A stretch of DNA of 64,000 nt. Origin: Coccinella septempunctata. Its lineage: Eukaryota > Arthropoda > Insecta > Coleoptera > Coccinellidae. How positions within the stretch are numbered: position 1 is the first letter of the stretch; each line of letters starts with the position of its first letter. Position numbers and translations under genes: made by a program. The stretch is from positions 11,162,501-11,226,500 of the forward strand of contig NC_058191.1 in NCBI RefSeq assembly GCF_907165205.1, in the 5' to 3' direction. The notes under the pieces were generated by a model, which made no database searches, was not told where the DNA came from, and worked only from the letters and a program-made list of their open reading frames with translations. Shown in pieces: positions 43,047 through 53,100 of the stretch.

Positions 43047-44210
43047 TACGAAAGCGCTGAAGTGCCACACAAAGAAAGAAAATTCCAAATGTACAATTCC
43101 GACTTGCAAGTCGGAATTCTGAGATGCAAGTCAGAATTCAGACATGCAACTCCGAATTCTGAGATACAAATCAGAATTCCGACATGCAAGTCGGAATTCT
43201 GAAATACAAGTCGGAATTCGGAGATACAAGTCGGAATTCCGACTTGTAAGTCGGAATTTTGTGATGCAAGGCAGAAGGAGGGCTAAAATAGGTCTTTTAA
43301 CTTTTGTTTTTTTGCATTTGATCCGTGAATGTGTTTTTGGCTTTCTGGAGGAATTTTGGATGAATCTTCGGTTGCACCATAGCTGAGCTGTCCCAAAGCT
43401 TCGTGCTCAATGCTTGTGAAAGCACTTGGAGTGTTTTTGTACTCCCGAGAACTATTTTTCAAAACCTTTCTTAGTGCTTTGTGATTCCAGCACTTTATCG
43501 AAATTCCTACATCCAGTTTCATAATCAAGTTCAAAGTCACTTTAAGTTTCGTTTAGTGTCAGTTTCGGTAAGGTTAAAGAAAAGCTTTAAAATTGAAGGG
43601 GCTTTGAGTTTGATTATGAAACTGGCCGTTGGTCCTTAGTAATCCCTATAAAGTGCTAGCGAGAGGCCTTCGGAAATCGTGTCAAAACACGACGAAGCGA
43701 TTGACTTATTGTCACCCTACAAGCATATATGGATACTACAGTTATATTATATATTATCATATTATCCTGATTCCTCTTAGGTAACGACGAAATCCTCCGA
43801 AGGTCAGTCAGCTTGTCAGAATCAATAACGCCCGTTAAAACTTTTGAAAGAAAAGAGATAGGGTAGGCATAGATTAAGGGTCCAAATGTGCCTATACATG
43901 CCTTAAATTAGACAAATCTGCTCTACAGAGGGCATTTTCCTCACATGATTCGGCAGCAATTGAATGCAACAAAGCAAATGTCATTCGACCAATTCTAGCC
44001 CCACTACTGTCTTTCATGTCAGAATTTTGACTTGTATCTCAGAATTCCGACTTTTATCTCAGAATTCCGACTTGTAACTCTGATATCCGACATGTAACTC
44101 AGAATTCTGACTTGCAATTCGGAATTCCGACCTGTAACACAGAATTCTGACTTAGCAAGTCGGAATTATACATTTGGATTTTTTTTGTGTGGCCCGCCAG
44201 CGCTTTCGTA
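43047..44210. mobile_element. Foldback element with palindromic microrepeats
   Basis: 1164 bp. Ends are TACGAAAGCGCTG and its complement, continuing into GCCACACAAA. A 6-bp duplication AGTTTC flanks it (43041-43046, 44211-44216). Each arm holds 6-8 tandem units of about 20-22 bp built on GACTTGCAAGTCGGAATTC (left 43095-43270, right 44020-44175), themselves palindromic and containing EcoRI-like GAATTC. The centre has a minus-strand frame (43540-43283, 85 codons, with HEALGQLSYGATEDSSKIPP) of unknown origin. Superfamily unassigned. Confidence 0.85.
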
Positions 44211-44216
44211 AGTTTC

Positions 44217-47200
44217 AGCCAAAAATGAGGGCCAGTCAAAAATGAGTGCCACTAAAAAATGAGTTCCAGATAAAAAAGAGTGCCATCCAAAATGTGTACC
44301 AACCAAAAATGACTTCCAGCCAAATGCGTGAATTAGGTTTTTACTCTCGCCAATTTCAAATTTAGAAATTTTCAATAAGACAACGGATGATTGTCAATAA
44401 ATCATCCAAGATGAGTTTCGACAGGTGTTTTCTCCTTCAGGAGCGAAACTTAAAACGCAAATTGAAATCAGTGAAAATCATCTCACGCGCATCAAAACTG
44501 ACTACATCATATGATATCACATTCACATGACGTTATAAAGAATTCTGAAAGAAAGAAAAAATCTTTTCAAAACAAAGATACATAATTGTCGAAGGCGGTT
44601 AATACAGAAGTGAAAGATACTTCTATACGAGTACGAGTTGAAACAAGCGAGACTAATTCAGTATTAATGAAAATGGCATTTTCTCAATTTTTTTTTCATA
44701 ACTCTAGATCTAGTGATGATTTAAATTAGTCAGGAAAATAGAGCTCGAGAACGCGTCATCCGTTTTATTCTAGCTGATGTTGTTCTCGAGATCCCCTCAG
44801 TAAACATCGAATTTGTCCCACCCTGTATATAAAAAACCATTATGACGATTTACTGAGAAGTTATTGGCCTCGGATCATAATCCCCCACATGACTTGAAAC
44901 AAAATTTTTCGTTGTTGTAACAAAAAATATTGATTTTTTAACTGCAAACATTCCAGGTGAGTAGAAAATAAGAGTACGAAAATATCTCCACATCTTTCTT
45001 CATTAAGGAAATATTTGCACTCATTTGGAGACGATGTAAAAATGGCGATTCATTAGGGAGTGTAACACATGACGTGGAAATGTATGGCCTGTCCTGGTGG
45101 CCTCGAAAACGACTTCATCATGATTCAAAATGGCCGTGCCCGATTCATCCGGTGAGCACATATTGCATTGACAAACGTGAAAAATCTATTCATCTACTCG
45201 GTCAGGAAAAGTAATGGGTTTTATATGGCTTCGCTCCAATGAACCATATTGTACGTTGGAGATAATTAATCAAATTTTAATCGATAATAGTTTTCGAATA
45301 TTTCCTGTATGATTCTGAACGCAGAGTTAGCTCCTAATGTACCAATTCCTCATTTTATGCAAATCTGCATTTCAAACCATTGCTAACATGGAATGAATGG
45401 TGAGAAGAATCAGAATTTCCACCTTCTTTCAGAATATATTTCACAAACGTTTGTATTTGTTCAATTTACACTCAAAAATTTTACAATTTATTCAATTAGG
45501 TATTCATCATTTTTAACGACATTATAATAGAGTTCTTGGATATCAAGTAAAACTCCTATTCTATTCATTTAAATTCATTGAATTCATCGACAAATGTCGA
45601 GAAACACACATGAATGTTAATTTTCTTATCGAGATTGGTGGTACAATGTAATTAGACTAAAACCAACATAAATTCAACTTGAAACAGATTATACGATTTC
45701 ACAAAATGAGTTTTTGAACCTCGACTAGTGTTTCGCTATCACAATAGCATATTCAGGTGGGTGAAGGTGACAGTTTACCATGGATAAACAAATTCGTTCA
45801 TTTATATAATTAACAAATGTTACGATCTAAAGTAAACTAGCCAACCATCATCACTCGGAGCATCAAGAGAGAGACCTTTTTGCCGAGCAAGAGAACATTT
45901 TTACCATAGTTTCGGGTTTATTCGACCTCGTCAGACCAACACAACTCCCACCTCGACGGAAATATAACGAATCGAGGTCCCTTCATTCGATGCGACTCAA
46001 AATTTTCATTTAACCTCTCAAATATTGTCATTTTGTTGGAATAACGTCTCAAGATTCTTTAAATTCTGTCGATTACTTTGGTTTTCATGACAGATATAGA
46101 ATACATTTGAAAAATCATCATGTAGATTGATCTCTGTAAAAAGTAATATTTCGAAAACAATTTTTACCCCCAAAGTGCTACTCGTCCATTGGTAAGCATA
46201 CCTATATGTAGATACAGTTTACTACCGAGACATCCTACATGTGAAAGTAGAGGACTCATTCTGTTTTATCAAATAGTTAGACTATAACAAATATCAGTCA
46301 GCGCGAGATGGCTTAAAACGGGCTTCATCATGGCCATGTCTCGTAGCGCAAGAAGCTGAGTCTGGGTCTGTTGATTCAGGTTTATGATTCGGGTAACGGT
46401 CACTCTAACATTGTTTGGTGTTTGGTCAATTCGTTTAAGCGTTTGTCATCGAGGGGACGCCTAGGGGTGGACAGGCTAATCAAGCGACCCGCGCTCAGAA
46501 TATTAAATGTAAATTCGCCTTGTTCGAGACGGTCCGATTCATCTCGATGGTTACGTGTTGATTGCGTTTTTGTTGGGACGATAGGGAAGTTCATTCCCTA
46601 GTATAGACCGAACCAAAAGAAATGTATAGGGATTGTAAGCGGATAAATTTTTCCATCGAATCCTTGGATTGAACAGATTGTTAAGTTTTTCCCGGGGAAA
46701 TGCAACAACTGTGATTTTGTAATGATTAAAAATGTTGCCATAGTTTTATTTCTTGAATATCTCGAAAGAGGTTAATGGGGTCTTCTTTTGGTTTTCAGAT
46801 GTCGAATCAATTTCGATAAATATTTATAACCACCGTTGCGTTGGAATGAGGAAATTTTTATTGAAAAATTGAATCAGAATTTGACATCTTTTGTGAATAC
46901 CCTGTAGTTTATCTTGTTATGATTTTGAATTAACACATGAATATTTTGATAGGTACCAGATAGACTTTCACGTTCGGATTATTTTTTCTGAAGTTTTCTA
47001 CCGGTTTGATCTTTGTAAATCTGGAAAAGTACAAGTAAAGTAGTAAGACAATGTCGATTCTGGACCACCGTCAATGAGATTCTATAGTCATGAAACAGAA
47101 GCTGGATTTCGGGCAACTTGAAGCGTAGTTTGATTTTTTGGGCTATGGAATGGGGACTGATTTGTTATTAAATAATAATCAAACAACTTTTGATTGATTT

Positions 47201-47456
47201 TCAGATATTTTTTTCAATCACAAATGGTTCAATCGGAATAAAGCTGCCAAAATTGAATAGAATGTTAGATGAAATATGGGTTGTTTAGTTATTGTGTGAA
47301 GAAGGAGTAATACTCCGATTGGTTTACGGGTTTGTATAATAGATAGGATAAGAAAGTTTTTTTGTCACAATTGTGGAACCTTGACAAAGGATCTATTGTG
47401 CACGCGTGCACTTGTGTTCCGGAACGTCAATCTGTTTTGTTCTTATTTTATGAAAT
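44217..47456. other. Non-coding stretch with a MITE half and a GC-richer block
   Basis: 44690-44824 is the end of a MITE (AACGCGTCATCCGTTTTATT, GATCCCCTCAGTAAACATCG, then CCCACCCTG and TA) related to 52128-52713. 46290-46620 is GC-richer and may be conserved regulatory DNA. No gene recognised. Confidence 0.4.
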
Positions 47457-47469
47457 AGTATTCATCGTT

Positions 47470-48435
47470 GTTGTTGTCGAGGACGAACTGAAGCACAGAG
47501 GAATACACCCAAACATTATACAGACGATTAAACAACTGAACACGGGCAATGTCACCACAATCAAGGCAGGAACGACTACAACCGACGAAATAAACATCGA
47601 TACGGGAATAAGACAAGGAGATAGTCTCAGTCCTTTGCTTTTCAATCTGTTGATGGACAGAATAGTTGACAGCGTGAGGAAGGTGAAGCATGGGTACAGA
47701 ATGGGAGACAAAGTTGTGAGGATCTTATGCTATGCGGATGATGCAGTGCTGTTTGCGGATAGTGAGGATGGTCTGCAGTGGTTGCTTCGGGCGTTCAACA
47801 GAGAGGCTCACAAGCTAAGCATGGAAATATCAACCACTAAAACTAAAACTATGGTGATTGCTAGAGAACCGCGCCGATGTAAATTGGAGCTTGATAACTA
47901 CATAATAGAACAGGTTTCCGAATTGAATTATCTGGGTACAGTGATCTCACCATATGGGAACTTGAAAGAAGGTGTAAGGCATCAGATAAATAAAGCGGCC
48001 GGAATTGCAGGTGCACTAAGAAACACCATCTGGAAAAATAACTATATGACAACCACCAGCAAAGCCAGAATTTACAAAGCATGCGTTAGACCTGTAATGA
48101 CATACACGGCGGAAACACGAGCTGACACGGCCGAAACAAAAAGGATGGCACGCACAAATGAGATGAAAGTACTCAGGTCAATTACTGGTAATACGCTTAG
48201 AGATCAGAGGAGAAGCAGTGACATCAGAGAGGAATGCCAGACTGAAGACGTGGTGAGGTGGATGCGAGCGAGAAGGAGATATTGGAACGAGCATGTGTCA
48301 CGGATGGGAGATGACAGACTGGCGAAGGTTGTAAGAAATGGAAAACCAACATCAAAGCGACCTCCAGGAAGACCGCCAAAAAGATGGAAAGACAGTTGGA
48401 GCTCCATATCGCAGGAACGAGAAGAAGGGGACTGA
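47470..48435 (+). CDS. RTE-like LINE reverse transcriptase, C-terminal half
   Basis: An open frame of about 320 codons inside the insertion; the frame runs upstream to 47362, but those residues are flanking DNA. It starts between RT motifs A and B: NIDTGIRQGDSLSPLLFNLL (motif B, IRQGDSLSP), RILCYADDAVLFADS (motif C, YADD at 47731-47742), LSMEISTTKTKTM, LNYLGTVIS and a C-terminal region with TYTAETRADTAETKR, MKVLRSITG and RPPGRPPKRWKD. The GIRQGD and YADDAV styles fit the RTE group. Truncated before motif A, so it is inactive as an enzyme. Confidence 0.88.
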   Translation, partial: VVVEDELKHRGIHPNIIQTIKQLNTGNVTTIKAGTTTTDEINIDTGIRQGDSLSPLLFNLLMDRIVDSVRKVKHGYRMGDKVVRILCYADDAVLFADSEDGLQWLLRAFNREAHKLSMEISTTKTKTMVIAREPRRCKLELDNYIIEQVSELNYLGTVISPYGNLKEGVRHQINKAAGIAGALRNTIWKNNYMTTTSKARIYKACVRPVMTYTAETRADTAETKRMARTNEMKVLRSITGNTLRDQRRSSDIREECQTEDVVRWMRARRRYWNEHVSRMGDDRLAKVVRNGKPTSKRPPGRPPKRWKDSWSSISQEREEGD

Positions 48436-48464
48436 AATGGGTGTAACAAGCTGTTAGCTTTCGT

Positions 48465-48520
<56 letters not shown>
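48465..48520. repeat. (GAA)n LINE tail
   Basis: About 18 GAA/AAG units ending exactly at the duplicated target site. This is the 3' terminal repeat of the preceding LINE, not an independent microsatellite. Confidence 0.9.
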
Positions 48521-48524
<4 letters not shown>

Positions 48525-48699
48525 TTCATCGTCTAGTTGATTTTTTGTCGCAAATTGGTTTCTTATATTTTACGATGAGAGCTCCATGAATCTCACACTC
48601 TGACATCAGTCTTCAATTCGAAGTTGTTCTGACTTTTTGAAAAAAGATATATAACACTGAGTGTGTTGAAGTGTAAAGTTTCAGAAATTGTTCGTCTAC

Positions 48700-49590
48700 A
48701 GTTGTTGAATCTGGGGGTCCAACCCAGGTAAGAAACTCCCCAATATTCTCAACATTCTCATATTCATTCATCGTGCTCGATATACATGTTAGTTTTCAGC
48801 CTTCTGCACTTCTCGAAACCAACGATTAGTGATTTTCCTCATTAGTACTCTCGATTTGGACCTCTCATAATTTATCAATTGTATCTTCTGTTTTTCTGAT
48901 GGATGTTCTAATCGTGCCCACCTGCAAGCAGTCCGTCTCTGTAAATGCTGTATTCATCGATATATTTTTGAACTTTTCAAGACCAACGTTATATATATTA
49001 ATTATAATATTCTTGCTTTTCTCAGATTGATTATTCTTGCTCTTCTCATTAAATTATAATATTCTTTTCCTATCCAACTTATAATATTCATGGTCTGCTC
49101 ATATTTGAATTATAATCATTGCTCAGCTCATATTTCATGTATTGATCTCTCATTGATGACAAGACTTAGACAATTCAGTTACATCTCTTGGTCTATTTTA
49201 CTATTACAACTCAGTCTTCTCATTAAAATTCATTATTTTAACCTTCTTTTGTTTCTGATGGAATAAAATCAATTTCATCATTGATTGCTCTGTCACTGTA
49301 AACGTTGTTTTAATTTTGAATTCATTGAGCTTCTCAAAGACTGAGTCTGACCTCAAGTGACTTCTCATTTGAACTGCTCTGGATTATCTCAGCTTTTAGT
49401 TGAATAATGACTCTCTGAGTCTATAGATGTTGTTAATATTTTTATTTATTAATATTATTATATATATTATATTAATTATATATTAATATTATTCATTTAT
49501 ATATTGTTAATATTTGTTTTTTATAACTGTATTAGCTTCCCGCAGGTGACTTGTCCATTTTATGATTGTGAACGATATACAGTAAATATT
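48700..49590 (+). repeat. Dispersed repeat, copy 2
   Basis: Inverted relative of 22770-23720. It lacks the MITE found in copy 1 and instead has an AT-rich expansion at 49430-49510. It contains repeated TTCTTGCTCTTCTCATTAAA-like motifs. No open frame. The outer edges are approximate. Confidence 0.75.
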
Positions 49591-50460
49591 TTTATATCAT
49601 TTCCAACTCAATTATCTTGCTTTACAGCCCACTTCCCTTTTTTATACAAAATCATAACACCCCCGATTTTGAACAGTTCTTTTCCCTTATTCTTTGTCGC
49701 CAAGCATGTATCGATTTTAATGATGGTAATTTTGAATACTTGATTTAGATATTTCTGTATTTTTACCAGCTATCAAAGATCAGAATTGTTAGATGACATG
49801 CAGAAATTTTGAAGACTTATATCTCCGAAACAAAGTAGTATCCAAAAATTGTACCTATTTTACAATTTTTATTATGAATAGCAACCTGTATTCGTTACTT
49901 GATTTTATGCCTCGATTTCTGAATCACCATGTATATTTAAAATAGTAACATTCATTGAAAAAAAGAAAACCGACCCAGCTAGGGTAGGTTCGGTCGATCG
50001 TTCATACACTAGAAGGATGGCGAATAATACCAAAGAGTATCAACTCATCAAAGGGTGTTTATTTCTCAAGCCTTACTCACAGATTAAAACTCAAATTAAG
50101 CATTCAGATCGAATCTTCAATTGTATGATTTAATTCATAAATGAATGAAAGAATCAATAAATACTAAATGAATCCTTTCTAGCCAAATGCTATGATTTAT
50201 TTTCACATTGTTTTCTTGTTGTATTTATAATAACATCAATAATTGATAAACATGAACGCTAATGGTTACAAACATACAGATGAGTAAGGTTATATAGGCC
50301 TTGCCGTCTCACGTATGAAAATATACAGGTTGTTCTCATCCTGATACATACTACAGGACCATAGCAGTACCTACTTTAAGAGCCTGTCCAGATGCAGCGA
50401 TAAACGCACGATTCCACTACGCGCGTGTCGAGATACTAGAGCACAGTAGATCCCGTCCAC
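49591..50460. other. AT-rich non-coding stretch
   Basis: No gene. The end (50384-50460) joins sequence beyond the hAT element to form a small GCAGCRAT-ended structure with a repeated CGTGTCGAGATACTAG (50424 and 53138, 74 bp apart without the hAT insertion). Confidence 0.4.
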
Positions 50461-50931
50461 CAGTGGCGGATTTACATATTTGCCGCCAGTAGGCTATTCA
50501 AATTTTGCCGCCCTTACCATAATTATTTAGTTCAAAATATTAATGACAATTTTTGTGTCAGTGAAAATGTAACTTTGGGATTTGTACACGTTGGTCCTAA
50601 TAAAAACTCATAATTATTGTGAGCTAGGGAATCGATGTGTCCGAGTTTCCAGATCATTTTTACAACGCAACGATTAAGTTGAGATTTCACAAGAAATAGA
50701 ACGTTTATTTCTGAATGAAAGAAAATTTAGTCATAGACTTCTAATAAGGTGAAGTAATGGATATATTCATTGATGTTAGTCACACAGTTCAAAATAGAAT
50801 AGATAAATTCTATATCAAACGAAGAGAAGAAATTTATTATCATTAAGTATGGCACAGCATATATACATGGTTACATGGTCCATAGGAATAGTTGCAAAAA
50901 AATTAAGGGGGTGATTCTTCGTCAGAAAATA

Positions 50932-51628
50932 GGGTGGACCTTTAATACGCAATTTTCTTTTCTGAGTCCTCCTGCTTAGTTACAGCCCGAAAAGCAGTTT
51001 TAAATTTTTTTCTTGCGAATCGAAAAACTGACAATAACGAAATCAAGCAGATATTTTATGCGGGGTAGAAAATCTCGGTGCTGTTCCTCTATGATTGAAA
51101 GTGCTAGAAAAAGCTACCCCTAAACATTGTTCCGCAAGAAACTTTTTTCCATATCCGTATTTCAAAATAAAAGATTGATTTTGGATAGCTTGATCCATTC
51201 CTAATAAATAAGGTCTCTTGTAGTTTCTTGGGAAAATTCACGGAAAAAAAAGACCGTGAACAAAGTGCATATCGAATATTTCTGCGTTTGTGCACACAAT
51301 CATCTTGATGAGTATATGTGACAAAAATCTCGAGATGATTTTTTTAGAATGGATTAAGTTATCCAAAATTAATTTTTTATTATAAGATATGAATATCGAA
51401 ACAGTTTCTTGCGAAGCAAGGATCAGAATTGGATTTTTCTACCCCTTTCTATCATAGACGAACAGAACCAAATTTTTTTTGATGCCTTCAGGTCCGTATA
51501 AAATATCTGCTTGATTTAATACAGGAAAGTTCATTGAGTTTCAATAAAAAAAAATAAAAACTGCTTTTCGGACGCCATCTTCAGGGGGCTGTTACTAAGC
51601 AGGGACACAAAAAAGAAAAGACCTTCCC
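50932..51628. mobile_element. 697-bp MITE nested in the hAT element
   Basis: Imperfect inverted ends (GGGTGGACC / GGTCTTCCC complement) lead into longer arms sharing CCTGCTTAGT, CGAAAAGCAGTTTT and AAGCAGATATTTTAT. TA flanks at 50930-50931 and 51629-51630. No coding. Confidence 0.75.
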
Positions 51629-52127
51629 TACTATTCATATTATTATATGTATTATATCGCCACAATCTAACTGACGATGACAATAAAATAGGAACGTGAG
51701 TCATAAAAGTCTCACTTCGAATTTCATAAAGCTTGATCAGGGAATCAACGCTTGATTGATCAACAGAAGACGTCAATTTGTCAATCGATAATTCAGTCAT
51801 GATCATTTATAATATCATTCTCGTATCAAAATATGTTCATACGTCCATTAAATTATTCTCAATTGCTACTTGTTCAATATATTCAGCAATGAAAAAGTTT
51901 CAGTGATTTCGTTTTAGAAATCAAGCGTTGATCGCACAATCAAAGTTTTATGAAACCCGCTGTTAAAATATCTTTCTGCGATGTCGTCATACGAAATTTT
52001 GTTTAGTTATGACTTTATACACGAAAGAGCCAAAGCGTTCAGCTTTTCTTGGCTCAATGTGGTTCTTAGGTACCTAACTTTTCACCTTTTTCAAGCAAAA
52101 AATGCTTCTCTCACCCGAACAATAAGT

Positions 52128-52713
52128 CGATGGTGGGCAAAATTCTTTATCTACCGAGGGAAACTCGAGAACTATGGCAGCTGAAAGAAAACGGATGACA
52201 CATTTTCGAGCTCAGAAAAACAAAAAATGGTGAAAACCGATTTTGAGTTATTAGCAAAAAATGAAATTTTGACGATTTCGAAAAGTTCTCATAACTTTTT
52301 TTGTCTTTGAAGTTACAGATCTGAAACTTGAACCCTCTTTTACGTAGAATCCACTGACGAGCACCAAATATTTTTTCATTTCGAAACATTAGGCGAACTT
52401 TCGTTTTTTTTAATTGAATTTGTAATTTTTGAATTGTAAAAGAAGATTCTATCAGTAGAATCTACGTATAAAAGTGACTAAGAAAGTAAGTTTCAGATAT
52501 GTAACTTCAAACACAAAAAAGCTATGAGAACTTTTCGAATTCGTCAAAATCCCAATTTTTGATTATAACTCAAAATCTAGAAATGATAGGCCGGTTCTCT
52601 TTTCAGAATTGGATTGGTAATGAGAAAAGAGCTCAATAATGTGTCATCCGTTTTCTTCTGGCCCTAATAGTTCTCGAGATCCCCTCAGTAGACAACGAAT
52701 TTTGCTCACCTTG
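52128..52713. mobile_element. MITE nested in the hAT element
   Basis: Inverted arms pair GGTGGGCAAAATTCTTTATC at the left with GACAACGAATTTTGCTCACC at the right and share AAAACGGATGACACAT and, nearer the centre, AAAAGTTCTCATA and AGAATCTACGTA. The right end is followed by TA (52714). The left edge is approximate. Partial relatives lie at 30430-30548 and 44690-44824. Confidence 0.78.
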
Positions 52714-53100
52714 TAAATAGAGGCAATAGCCATAGATACGAACTTCTGGACAAACATTTCTTGAATTGTGTTTTCGTAGGAACCGAAAAAATACATCCCA
52801 ACGATTCAGAATCTGGTTACACCAAAATTTTTCAACCTCACGAAATTTCAGTATAGAGTCCAAAGCGGCCGAAATAAGAGTGGAACAGGAAAATAGTAAT
52901 GATGCACTACTTGGTCAGTTTTTTTTATAATTAGGAAAAATCAGATGTAGATAGATATTAAAATATCTATGAAATAAAACTATTTCAGTTTCTATAATTA
53001 GTGCAAGCAAAATTGTCCCAAAATTTGCCGCCCCCTGAAATCTGCCGCCCTAGGCTGCAGCCTACTTAGCCTCTATGGTAAATCCGCCACTGCCGTCCAC

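Larger units (their letters stand above)
47469..48520 (+). mobile_element. 5'-truncated RTE-like LINE with target duplication
   Basis: Flanked by a perfect 12-bp duplication AGTATTCATCGT (47457-47468 and 48521-48532). It keeps the last part of the RT ORF, ends in a (GAA)n tail and lacks everything 5' of the RT palm. The perfect duplication and open frame imply a fairly recent insertion. Confidence 0.92.
50461..53092. mobile_element. hAT-type element, 2.6 kb
   Basis: Ends CAGTGGCGGATTTAC / GTAAATCCGCCACTG with an exact 8-bp duplication CCGTCCAC (50453-50460, 53093-53100). Subterminal CCGCC blocks are shared by both ends (TTGCCGCC, CTGCCGCCCTAGGCTGCAGC). The interior holds two MITEs and no recognisable transposase. 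A minus-strand frame at 51806-51640 (ELSIDKLTSSVDQSSVDSLI) is unassigned. Non-autonomous. Confidence 0.92.

Noticed and set aside
43095..43270. CRISPR-like tandem repeats
   Set aside because: Units are contiguous and palindromic with no unique spacers, and they lie in the arm of a foldback element in eukaryotic DNA.
51640..51806. hAT transposase in the 50.5-kb element
   Set aside because: The minus-strand frame there shows none of the hAT catalytic or dimerisation motifs.
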